From the NCBI GenBank assembly GCA_024653865.1, contig JANLHD010000084.1, positions 1 through 7,324 on the forward strand: 7,324 bases of DNA, written 5' to 3'. The notes under the pieces were generated by a model. It worked only from the letters and a program-made list of their open reading frames with translations. It was not told where the DNA came from and made no database searches. Below, one piece after another: positions 1 through 5,345 of the stretch (within the stretch, counting starts at the first letter, position 1; each line of letters opens with the position of its first letter). The position numbers and the translations under genes are program-made. This stretch comes from an archaeon. GTDB taxonomy: Archaea > Iainarchaeota > Iainarchaeia > Iainarchaeales > Iainarchaeaceae.

Positions 1-106
1 CATCAGAAAAATGAGGGCAACCAACCACTCGGAAGATTTGCATCCAATAGAAATCACCTCAAAAGGATTCAAGGTAAAAAAAGTCGACAAAGAATACGAC
101 GTATAA
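1..106 (+). CDS. C-terminal end of a KaiC/Rad55-like RecA-superfamily ATPase (partial)
   Basis: Only the last 34 residues are in the window, read in the frame starting at base 2 and ending with TAA at 104-106. They read IRKMRATNHSEDLHPIEITS, then GFKVKKVDKEYDV. The pattern K-M-R-x-T-x-H-S-x-x-L-H-P-x-E-I-T-x-K-G is the usual tail of archaeal KaiC-domain/Rad55-type ATPases, where the Arg-x-Thr-x-His segment closes the RecA-like core. Such proteins bind and hydrolyse ATP, often in signalling or DNA transactions, but the specific role cannot be judged from the tail. The gene converges on the prenyl synthase, with only two bases between the stop codons. The assignment rests on motif memory for a short fragment. 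Confidence 0.65.
   Translation, partial: IRKMRATNHSEDLHPIEITSKGFKVKKVDKEYDV
76..82 (-). terminator. oligo-T stretch after the prenyl synthase
   Basis: Seven consecutive A on the plus strand (T7 on the minus strand) lie about 27 bases past the prenyl synthase stop. Archaeal RNA polymerase terminates at such U-tracts without needing a hairpin. The stretch also lies inside the last codons of the convergent ATPase gene (Lys-Lys), so it could be coding coincidence. Confidence 0.35.
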
Positions 107-108
107 GT

Positions 109-1161
109 TCAGATTTTGCGGTCAATAACATACTGCGCAAATTCGCCCAAAAGTTTCTTTGCCGAAGAATCAGTGAGAAGCGAATCAAGTCGGCTCCAGC
201 TTTTCTTCACAATCCTTGCCGCATAATCTGCGGCAAACTCCATGGCGCCGGTTTCCTCGATTAGCCCGATTGCCTCCAAGATCTCTTCCTTTGAATTATC
301 CTGCTTGGCCAGAATCGCCGAAAGCCTCTTCCTTTTGTTATCCGGAAGCAAAGGCAAGGCATGAATTACCATGAGGGTCCTTTTCCCCTCGTTGATGTCG
401 TCGCCGAGTGCCTTTCCCCAACTTTTGCTCGGCCGCAGGTTTAAAATGTCGTCTTGGATCTGGAAGGCAATTCCAACGCTCGTTCCAAAATCGCCAAGCG
501 CGGCCTGCTGCACAGCGGAACCTGTGCCGATAATCGAACCGAACTTGAGCGCCATCCGCGCCAACGAACCGGTTTTATAAGAGCACATTTGGAGATACTC
601 CTTTTCCGAAACATTCTTGTTGCCCCTGTGCCAATGAATGTCCATTGCCTGCCCCATGGAAAGCTGCAACATTTCCTGTGAATAAACATCGTAAAGCCTT
701 GCCTTGGTTGAATCCTTCAGTTCCTTTGAATTGAACACGAGGGCAAGCGGCAAATAATACATGGCGTTTGCAGCATTCACGGCAACGTCCACGCCGAAAA
801 TAAGGTGGGTGGATTTTTTTCCCCTCCGAAGGCTTGAATTGTCCTCGACATCGTCCACCATTATGGTGCCATTGTGCACGAGCTCGGGAATTATGCAGAA
901 CTTTTGGGCGTCACGTTTTTTACCGCCAACGGCCTCGCACGCAAGAAGCATGAGGCCCGGCCGCCATCTTTTTCCGCCCCTGTCGAGAAAATCCCAAATG
1001 GGGTCGGCGATTGCCGCCTGCGCGGCATCAACATCCAATTCAAAGGACGGCTTTCCCAGGGTTGACGACAGCCATTTTTTTGACAGCTTGCGGGGGAAAA
1101 AGTTCTCAATCTCCCTGTTCACGAGCCCCGCTGACTCGGAGAGGTACTCGTTTATATTCAA
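109..1161 (-). CDS. (E)-prenyl diphosphate synthase, probably geranylgeranyl diphosphate synthase
   Basis: This 350-residue protein of the all-alpha trans-prenyltransferase family condenses isopentenyl diphosphate with allylic diphosphates in the cytoplasm. In archaea the C20 product feeds ether-lipid synthesis. Visible motifs are GGKRWRP at 62-68 (IPP-binding Lys/Arg region), the first Asp-rich motif DDVED at 103-107 followed by RR at 112-113, KTG near 196-198, and the second Asp-rich motif FQIQDDILN at 233-241, then a second DD at 254-255 and EGKRT. The residues before DDVED (HNGTIMV) are small, with no aromatic at positions -4/-5, and the second motif is DDxxN; both resemble short eukaryotic-type GGPP synthases. 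Product length cannot be read from this. The start is TTG at 1161-1159, overlapping the upstream gene's TGA (TTGA); the next Met is at residue 71, inside the fold, so it is too late. Family call sure, chain length not. Confidence 0.92.
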   Translation of the reverse strand: MNINEYLSESAGLVNREIENFFPRKLSKKWLSSTLGKPSFELDVDAAQAAIADPIWDFLDRGGKRWRPGLMLLACEAVGGKKRDAQKFCIIPELVHNGTIMVDDVEDNSSLRRGKKSTHLIFGVDVAVNAANAMYYLPLALVFNSKELKDSTKARLYDVYSQEMLQLSMGQAMDIHWHRGNKNVSEKEYLQMCSYKTGSLARMALKFGSIIGTGSAVQQAALGDFGTSVGIAFQIQDDILNLRPSKSWGKALGDDINEGKRTLMVIHALPLLPDNKRKRLSAILAKQDNSKEEILEAIGLIEETGAMEFAADYAARIVKKSWSRLDSLLTDSSAKKLLGEFAQYVIDRKI

Positions 1162-3368
1162 CCAAAACCACTCTTATTTTTTTTCTTTATGAAAAAATAA
1201 TAAATCCCGAAAACAACCAAAACGAAAATCACGAACAATATGAACAAAACTCCGAGAACCGCAATGCCCGCAATGAGAAGGTTGGTCGTGTTCCACTCTA
1301 TCGGGGGAAGCGAAGAGAGAAGAGAGTTGAAGCTCAGCAATGAGGAGAGGCGAACGGATGAGATGCCTGTTTCGGAAGAAAGAAGAATCGGCGGCGAGAC
1401 ATAAAAATTCATTATGTTAGAGGCAATCAAAAGGTTTGCCTCCTCCTTTGTGAGGCGCCTTTCCAGAGAATATACTATTTCAACCCCCCTCCCTTTCGGG
1501 AGCAAAACATCTTCGAACGCAATTATGGGGTCTGATTGCACAATAGTGAAAGGCAGAGGCGACGTAATTTCGTTCGTGCTTGCTACAAGTTTTTTTGGCA
1601 CAACCTCAAGGACCACGAGCGAATAATTCGAGTCCGAAGTGTTCGTGAAACCGACAACCACATTCGCCTGGTAATACGTTACTCCGTTATTTTGCACCTC
1701 GAGTATTTCTATGCGCCTCGAAGGCTCGAGTTCCTGTATCAGTTCAGTTGCCTCTTTGGAGACGCCGGAATCAAGGCCCGCCGCACCCAAAAAAATGTCC
1801 AATTGGTTTTGATTGTAAATATAATTGGCGGAGCGATACCTCGAGAACGAAACCGCGCCAAGCGCGGAAGAATACAATGCCTTTGCCTTCAGCGCGTGCT
1901 GGGATGACAATTCAAAATAATAACCCTGCGCGAAGAGCTCCTTGGCGTATGAATAATTGGAATCGGCATAAATCAAAAGTGCATTGGCATCCGCCGCAAT
2001 ATTTTTTTCCTGCAATTCGCCGAAGTAGGCAATTGCCGCGGCCCTCGCAGCATCCGCGCCGGAAATATTTGTTTTTGCCTCCTCACGGGCAAAAAAATCG
2101 TTCTTGAAAGTGTACAATCCCCTATCCTCGGCTTCGTTTCCTGCAAAATCGCTCGCCTTCACGACCACGTTGAACCTGCCATTGTCAAACACAATCGTGT
2201 TCCAGTCATAAACGTAAGCGCCTGATTGCTCCACAAGCTCGTCGACGAGCACCAGCTCGCCGTCTTTTTCAAGGAAAAGCTTTACGCTGCTAATGCCCGA
2301 AGGGTTGGTCCCAGAATCCGATACATTCACCCGAAATTCCACTACTTCGGTAAGTTCCTGGGTGATCGGAGGCGAGAGAATTTCAACCACCGGAAAAGTC
2401 GTATCGTAGTGGAAAACTTCCTCGAAGTAACACTCGTCAAAATCGTCGTCAATTGCGGTGAAATAAACCTTGTACTCACCGTTAATCTGCCCCGCGAGCG
2501 GCAACTCCGCCGACAGGGTTTTGACATTCGATTCCTCGTCCACAAGCGTGGTTTCCTGTGCGTTCGGGTTGACGACAAAAACAGAGCCCTTCTTGAACTC
2601 AAGGTCGGACGACAAATCAACTTTCATTGCAGAGGAAGTAAAATCCGCCTCGATTGAAACGTCCAAATCGCAAAAGGAAGGCGCCCTGACGGAAGCGATT
2701 GAACTCTCAGGGCTTATATTGTCCGCGTGATCAACAGCCTGAAGCTTGTAGTGGTACCTATACCCCTCAACCACGGTTTCATCATGGAAAGTTGTTTCGG
2801 TTAGAGCATCCCCGATTAGTTTCGCGACGGGGTCACGAACCCTAAACTCGCGCGAAACGCCGCCGTCTTTCACAAAACGCAAATTGCTCCTGTAAAGATT
2901 GTAATGGGCAACTCCCGCGAGCGTGTCTTCGGAAACGCCCCAAGTTATTATGATTGAACCGTCCGCCTGAGAAATAGCCTCCGGATTGCCCGGCCGTGTG
3001 GGGCCGTTGTTGTCGACCTTAATGTTATAGTGGGTAGTATCACTCCATCCGGAATCCGCCTTCGCGCGCACGTGCAAATAATACTCACCGTCAAGCTTCG
3101 ACCCAAGGTCGATTTCGTCTGCCTCCGCGACAGAAACAATTATCGACCCACCGCCGGTGGTGAGCGGCTCAGTGGAAGTGGAGCCATCCAAGACATAGGC
3201 AAACTCCGTGGCACCCGACATTGAAAAAGAAACTTCCACTACTCTGGCACTGCTCCACTCGCCCTGCGGGTGCGTTGTGCTTGTGACAGTTGGCGATGCG
3301 GAAAAAATAAACGCCGAAAAAAACAGAAGTGCAAAAACCATGCACAATTTATTGAAACGCAAAAACAA
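1158..3368 (-). CDS. Large secreted, C-terminally membrane-anchored protein with Ig/FnIII-like domains
   Basis: No specific family is recognised. Residues are numbered from a possible TTG at 3416. Residues 19-41 form a signal peptide: a basic RFNK stretch, then a hydrophobic MVFALLFFSAFIFSA core. About 42-138 is an Ig-like repeat (W54, HVRAK, GW, HYNI), 140-245 is fibronectin-III-like (IIITW, YNLYR, YHYKLQAVD), and 246-340 and 341-440 are further beta domains; the last has the VKASDFAGNEA ending typical of Ig-like repeats. About 443-545 is helical and Ala/Tyr-rich, 560-700 is mixed beta, and 712-744 is one transmembrane helix followed by KKKNKSGFG. The topology is a large ectodomain with a short cytoplasmic tail. 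Two cysteines after the signal region (C249, C329) could form a disulfide, and seven N-X-S/T sequons (N233, N364, N450, N487, N592, N597, N709) could be glycosylated. An envelope or adhesion role is inference. The start is uncertain: TTG 3368 or 3362 (GGGGT just upstream, basic n-region) or ATG 3341; TTG 3416 is less likely. Confidence 0.85.
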   Translation of the reverse strand: MFLRFNKLCMVFALLFFSAFIFSASPTVTSTTHPQGEWSSARVVEVSFSMSGATEFAYVLDGSTSTEPLTTGGGSIIVSVAEADEIDLGSKLDGEYYLHVRAKADSGWSDTTHYNIKVDNNGPTRPGNPEAISQADGSIIITWGVSEDTLAGVAHYNLYRSNLRFVKDGGVSREFRVRDPVAKLIGDALTETTFHDETVVEGYRYHYKLQAVDHADNISPESSIASVRAPSFCDLDVSIEADFTSSAMKVDLSSDLEFKKGSVFVVNPNAQETTLVDEESNVKTLSAELPLAGQINGEYKVYFTAIDDDFDECYFEEVFHYDTTFPVVEILSPPITQELTEVVEFRVNVSDSGTNPSGISSVKLFLEKDGELVLVDELVEQSGAYVYDWNTIVFDNGRFNVVVKASDFAGNEAEDRGLYTFKNDFFAREEAKTNISGADAARAAAIAYFGELQEKNIAADANALLIYADSNYSYAKELFAQGYYFELSSQHALKAKALYSSALGAVSFSRYRSANYIYNQNQLDIFLGAAGLDSGVSKEATELIQELEPSRRIEILEVQNNGVTYYQANVVVGFTNTSDSNYSLVVLEVVPKKLVASTNEITSPLPFTIVQSDPIIAFEDVLLPKGRGVEIVYSLERRLTKEEANLLIASNIMNFYVSPPILLSSETGISSVRLSSLLSFNSLLSSLPPIEWNTTNLLIAGIAVLGVLFILFVIFVLVVFGIYYFFIKKKNKSGFG

Positions 3369-3399
3369 ACAACCCCGAAAATAGATTGAACGGAAACAA

Positions 3400-3407
3400 A
3401 TTAAAAG
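3400..3407 (-). promoter_or_regulatory. Possible TATA-like box for the large surface protein
   Basis: The minus strand reads CTTTTAAT here, identical to the AT-rich box in the divergent region at 4247-4254. A start site about 26 bp downstream would fall near 3377, just before the TTG 3368/3362 candidates and before ATG 3341. Together with the T8 stretch after the dehydrogenase, this favours a separate transcript. The call is by position and sequence only. Confidence 0.4.
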
Positions 3408-3437
3408 AGAAGCCAAAACCCCAATTAATGGGTTTCC

Positions 3438-3445
3438 AAAAAAAA
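3438..3445 (-). terminator. Oligo-T stretch directly after the dehydrogenase stop
   Basis: Eight A on the plus strand give T8 on the minus strand, immediately after the TAG stop (3448-3446). This is a typical archaeal U-tract termination signal and suggests that the dehydrogenase transcript ends, or is attenuated, before the surface-protein gene. Confidence 0.5.
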
Positions 3446-4219
3446 CTAGTGCCTAATTCTTCCGCCGTCCACAACAAGGCTCTGCCCGTTGATTTTTTCG
3501 CTTTGAGCGAGAAAAACCACGGCATCCGCTATATCCTTTGGCTCCGCGAGCACGCCCAGGGGGGTTTGCTCCACAAAACTGCGTTTCCTGTCCTCGGAAA
3601 CATTCTCAAGCAGGTCCGTTAGCACCGGCCCCGGGGCAACCGCATTGACACGAATGCCAAATTTTGCGAATTCCACGCTCCAGGTTTTTGTAAAGCCGTG
3701 CACCGCGGCCTTGGAAGCGCCGTAAATCGAGCCGGAAACACTCGCGTCCAAACCTGCAATGCTCCCGGTGTTCACAATCACGCCCTTGACCTTGTTGTCA
3801 ATCATCCATTTTCCGACGTGCTTTGCCATGAAAAAAAGCCCCTTTACATTCACCGAAAAAATTTTGTCGAATTCCTTTTCATCGAGCTCCCAGGTCGGGG
3901 TTCCGGGCATTGCAGAATAAACCCCCGCATTATTTGCCAGCAAATAAACCGACCCGAATTGTGCCACCGCGGCGCCGAGAATTTTTTTGCAATCATTTTC
4001 CTTTGAAACATCGGCCCTAACAACAATGCTTTTTACGCCCAATGCGGAAATTTCTTTTTGCAATTCGTTCATCCCGGCGACACTTGAAGCGGAAACATAA
4101 TTGAGAACGACATTCATCCCCGCGCGGGCACACTCAATTGCGATAGCCCTTCCAATGCCGCGCGATGCGCCGGTAACTATTGCTGTTTTTCCTTTCAGGG
4201 AAATCATTGTAATCAACAT
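3446..4219 (-). CDS. Short-chain dehydrogenase/reductase (SDR, FabG-like)
   Basis: This is a cytoplasmic NAD(P)-dependent oxidoreductase of the classical SDR family; the 257-residue length is typical. Visible are the dinucleotide-binding TGASRGIG at 16-23 (the Arg next to the glycines favours NADP), ADVS at 69-72, NNAG at 96-99, the catalytic tetrad N124, S153, Y166 and K170 (in IYGASK), the APGPVLTDL loop from 195 and the C-terminal VDGG. The substrate cannot be read from sequence; 3-oxoacyl reductase, sugar or alcohol dehydrogenase are all possible. The start is uncertain between ATG 4219 and ATG 4207 (giving MISLKGKTAIVTG, closer to common SDR N-termini); neither has a clear Shine-Dalgarno sequence, which fits a leaderless or short-leader message. 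It is divergent from the methyltransferase-like gene and followed by the surface-protein gene on the same strand. Confidence 0.93.
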   Translation of the reverse strand: MLITMISLKGKTAIVTGASRGIGRAIAIECARAGMNVVLNYVSASSVAGMNELQKEISALGVKSIVVRADVSKENDCKKILGAAVAQFGSVYLLANNAGVYSAMPGTPTWELDEKEFDKIFSVNVKGLFFMAKHVGKWMIDNKVKGVIVNTGSIAGLDASVSGSIYGASKAAVHGFTKTWSVEFAKFGIRVNAVAPGPVLTDLLENVSEDRKRSFVEQTPLGVLAEPKDIADAVVFLAQSEKINGQSLVVDGGRIRH

Positions 4220-4246
4220 ATAGCAGGCAGGAAATGTTCAAAAAGG

Positions 4247-4254
4247 CTTTTAAT
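4247..4254. promoter_or_regulatory. Shared TATA-like box between divergent dehydrogenase and methyltransferase genes
   Basis: The box reads CTTTTAAT on the plus strand and ATTAAAAG on the minus strand. Its centre is about 25.5 bp before the A of ATG 4276 (plus) and about 31 bp before the A of ATG 4219 (minus). Archaeal initiation lies about 26 bp from the TATA centre, so the plus transcript would begin at or next to its start codon (leaderless) and the minus one would have only a few leader bases. TATA boxes are nearly symmetric, so one box may serve both directions. Confidence 0.45.
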
Positions 4255-4275
4255 CTGCAAAAACGTTCCCCTATT

Positions 4276-4971
4276 ATGCCAAACCCAAGACAGAGGCGCT
4301 CGAACCTGCACAAAAGGCAGCTCCGCCACAGGAAACGACAGAAATTGATTGAACCAACACCCCAACAAAAGGAGAAGATTTTCCGGTTCAAAAGAGAAGG
4401 GCAGTTCGGAATAGCAATGCGTGACCGCGGAGTGCAGGATAGAACCTTAAAAGACACGAATGACGCACACAACAAAAATTTTAGAAAAATTACCGAAGAA
4501 CTTTCACGTGCATTCCCTGGAGAAACACTAAACGTGGTTTTGGAAGGAAACGGAGACAGCAGTTTTGGATACGAACTCAACAGAGGGCGGGATGGGACAA
4601 CCAAAGTCAATGTTATCAGAACCGACATTTCCCCAAGTTCACCTGTGGAACACAATATTTTTCCGGAAGAATTGGCAAAAAAAATCCCGGCAAATTCTGC
4701 CCACCTTGTTGTAAGCACTTTCGGCGGCGTTACCTACACAAAGGTTTCACAGGAAAAGGCAATTGCAAACATTATTCACATACTAAAGCCTGGAGGAATC
4801 GCGAGCATTGCGACGGCGGAGACGTTTGAATTCACTAGAGGCCGCCAAGTAGATAAATATGATCTCTGGAGAATTGAACAACGGTTCCGAAATATAACAA
4901 TCAACGAGAAACATATTGGGAAGGGAGAGAAAAAAGTAGTAACAGTACTCGCCATTAGAAAGTTACATTAA
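4276..4971 (+). CDS. Class I SAM-dependent methyltransferase-like protein with basic N-terminus
   Basis: This 231-residue protein has a Rossmann-type methyltransferase pattern. VVLEGNGDSSFG at 87-98 looks like motif I (E-x-G-x-G), D117 in RTDIS sits where the acidic ribose-binding end of strand 2 is expected, AHLVVSTFG at 142-150 resembles motif IV, and HILKPGG at 168-174 is the usual post-motif turn. The first 23 residues are dominated by Arg/Lys (RQRRSNLHKRQLRHRKRQK), which suggests contact with nucleic acid or ribosome, but the target is unknown. ATG 4276 was chosen over in-frame ATG 4234 because a TATA-like box lies about 26 bp before it with no Shine-Dalgarno, as for a leaderless message, and because 4234 lies upstream of that box. 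The stretches I counted are more AT-rich than the flanking genes. It stands alone on the plus strand. Catalytic competence is not certain. Confidence 0.75.
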   Translation: MPNPRQRRSNLHKRQLRHRKRQKLIEPTPQQKEKIFRFKREGQFGIAMRDRGVQDRTLKDTNDAHNKNFRKITEELSRAFPGETLNVVLEGNGDSSFGYELNRGRDGTTKVNVIRTDISPSSPVEHNIFPEELAKKIPANSAHLVVSTFGGVTYTKVSQEKAIANIIHILKPGGIASIATAETFEFTRGRQVDKYDLWRIEQRFRNITINEKHIGKGEKKVVTVLAIRKLH

Positions 4972-4982
4972 AAAACAAAAAA
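4970..4982 (-). terminator. Double oligo-T stretch after the orphan tRNA 3' end
   Basis: The minus strand reads T6-G-T6 starting one base after the discriminator position of the orphan tRNA 3' end. This is a strong archaeal termination signal for the minus-strand RNA and suggests that the RNA upstream is, or once was, a real transcript end. It overlaps the final codon of the convergent methyltransferase gene. Confidence 0.55.
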
Positions 4983-4983
4983 T

Positions 4984-5008
4984 TGGGGTCGGCGGGATTT
5001 GAACCCGC
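4984..5008 (-). tRNA. Orphan tRNA 3' end: T arm plus 3' acceptor strand only
   Basis: The minus strand carries a perfect T arm GCGGGTTCAAATCCCGC (5008-4992), then CGACCCC as the 3' acceptor strand (4991-4985) and discriminator A (4984), with no CCA encoded. The matching 5' strand GGGGTCG is absent from the minus strand between here and the regulator gene, and what lies directly 5' of the T arm does not form a normal anticodon stem and variable loop. It could be the 3' half of a split tRNA, a duplicated and decayed end of the neighbouring tRNA-Phe (same T arm and CGACCC, with one C lost and one gained), or an attachment-site copy left by an integrated element. The sequence alone does not decide. 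Confidence 0.55.
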
Positions 5009-5112
5009 TTAAGAAAACATGGAAATAATCCGCTTAGCCAAATCAAAGAGGCTAAAAGCAGGAGTAAGAACCTGCAATTGCCTTTTGTTTCCTTGAAGAA
5101 GGGAAACGCAAA
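5009..5112 (-). other. Structured non-coding stretch between orphan tRNA 3' end and tRNA-Phe
   Basis: No convincing protein gene is seen. On the minus strand three perfect hairpins follow one another: GTTTCC/GGAAAC (5107-5087), GCAGG/CCTGC with the 8-base loop TTCTTACT (5075-5058), and TTAGCC/GGCTAA with a 10-base loop (5055-5034). Only two bases separate the second and third. With the T arm downstream this gives a tRNA-like series of arms, but the proportions are wrong (8-base loop, no GG in a D-like loop, 25 bases between the last hairpin and the T arm) and no acceptor stem closes it. It may be a relic, an intron-rich or split tRNA leader, or a separate small RNA. Confidence 0.4.
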
Positions 5113-5226
5113 TGGGTCGGGCGGGATTTGAACCCGCGACACCCCGGTCTTCAGCCGAGTGCTCTCCTAAGCCTGCAGCAAGTAACTTTTTCAGCCCTTA
5201 GCCGCATCAGGCTGAGCTACCGACCC
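5113..5226 (-). tRNA. tRNA-Phe (anticodon GAA) with a D-loop intron
   Basis: The acceptor strands GGGTCGG (5226-5220) and CCGACCC (5120-5114) pair fully; the discriminator is A at 5113 and no CCA is encoded. The D stem is GCTC/GAGC, the anticodon arm is CTCGG-CTGAAGA-CCGGG with anticodon GAA, the variable loop is GTGTC and the T arm is GCGGGTTCAAATCCCGC. The D loop is interrupted by 40 extra bases (5207-5168). Removing them gives a 74-nt cloverleaf with D loop AGCCTGGGA, including the expected G18-G19. A TATA-like box lies about 30 bp upstream. It is downstream of the regulator gene on the same strand and just upstream of the orphan tRNA 3' end. Confidence 0.93.
5168..5207 (-). other. Intron in the D loop of tRNA-Phe, bulge-helix-bulge boundary
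   Basis: The precursor folds into the archaeal splicing motif. The four-base central helix pairs exon AGCC (5213-5210) with intron GGCT (5173-5170). The 3-nt bulges are TG|A (5209-5207) and TA|G (5169-5167). The inner helix is TGCGGC (5206-5201) with GCTGCA (5179-5174), and the outer helix can be CTC/GAG (5216-5214 with 5166-5164). Cutting after the second base of each bulge, the usual rule for the archaeal endonuclease, removes exactly 40 nt and restores a normal D loop. The site, between positions 18 and 19, is not the common 37/38 site. No ORF is inside. Confidence 0.82.
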
Positions 5227-5251
5227 ATTGTAATGATTTCGGCGGCAATTA

Positions 5252-5260
5252 CTTTTAAAG
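5252..5260 (-). promoter_or_regulatory. TATA-like box for tRNA-Phe
   Basis: CTTTAAAAG on the minus strand is centred about 30 bp before the first base of tRNA-Phe, placing a start site near 5230, a few bases ahead of the mature 5' end, as is usual for archaeal tRNA genes. Confidence 0.55.
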
Positions 5261-5275
5261 CCCTTCCTTTCCATC

Positions 5276-5281
5276 AAAAAA
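5276..5281 (-). terminator. Oligo-T stretch after the Lrp-type regulator
   Basis: T6 on the minus strand follows a GC-rich patch containing CCGCGG, about 65 bases past the regulator stop. It is a plausible archaeal terminator separating the regulator from tRNA-Phe. Confidence 0.4.
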
Positions 5282-5345
5282 TCCGCGGTTTTGCCAAGGC
5301 GGCCCGGGAAATAACTTTTGGAACAGAGCATTGCCGCCGCAAAAC

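Noticed and set aside
1000..1006. GGGGTCG on the plus strand as a 5' partner for the orphan tRNA 3' end
   Set aside because: It lies antisense inside the prenyl synthase gene and is not followed by a D-arm-like sequence; probably coincidence.
761..1343. Plus-strand open frames opposite the prenyl synthase and the end of the surface protein
   Set aside because: They lie antisense to well-supported genes, show no recognisable domains and have translations typical of shadow frames.
2226..2730. Plus- and minus-strand open frames inside the surface-protein gene
   Set aside because: They are shadow frames of a long coding region that has clear signal, domain and membrane features in its own frame.
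3369..3416. TTG 3416 as the start of the surface protein
   Set aside because: It adds residues ahead of the signal peptide, lacks a ribosome binding site and lies upstream of the start site predicted from the 3400-3407 box, although it cannot be excluded if the gene is read through from the dehydrogenase.
4234..4275. ATG 4234 as the start of the methyltransferase-like gene
   Set aside because: It lies upstream of the TATA-like box that fits ATG 4276, only 14 bp from the divergent start, with no promoter room.
4134..4718. Minus-strand open frame of 194 codons opposite the methyltransferase-like gene
   Set aside because: It overlaps the dehydrogenase start and the promoter region, is Ser/Phe/Leu/Cys-rich without domain pattern, and conflicts with the Rossmann motifs on the other strand.
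4984..5112. A complete tRNA spanning the orphan 3' end and the three hairpins
   Set aside because: No segment pairs with the 3' acceptor strand, no D loop with GG is present, the best anticodon-like loop has eight bases, and the spacing to the T arm is wrong.
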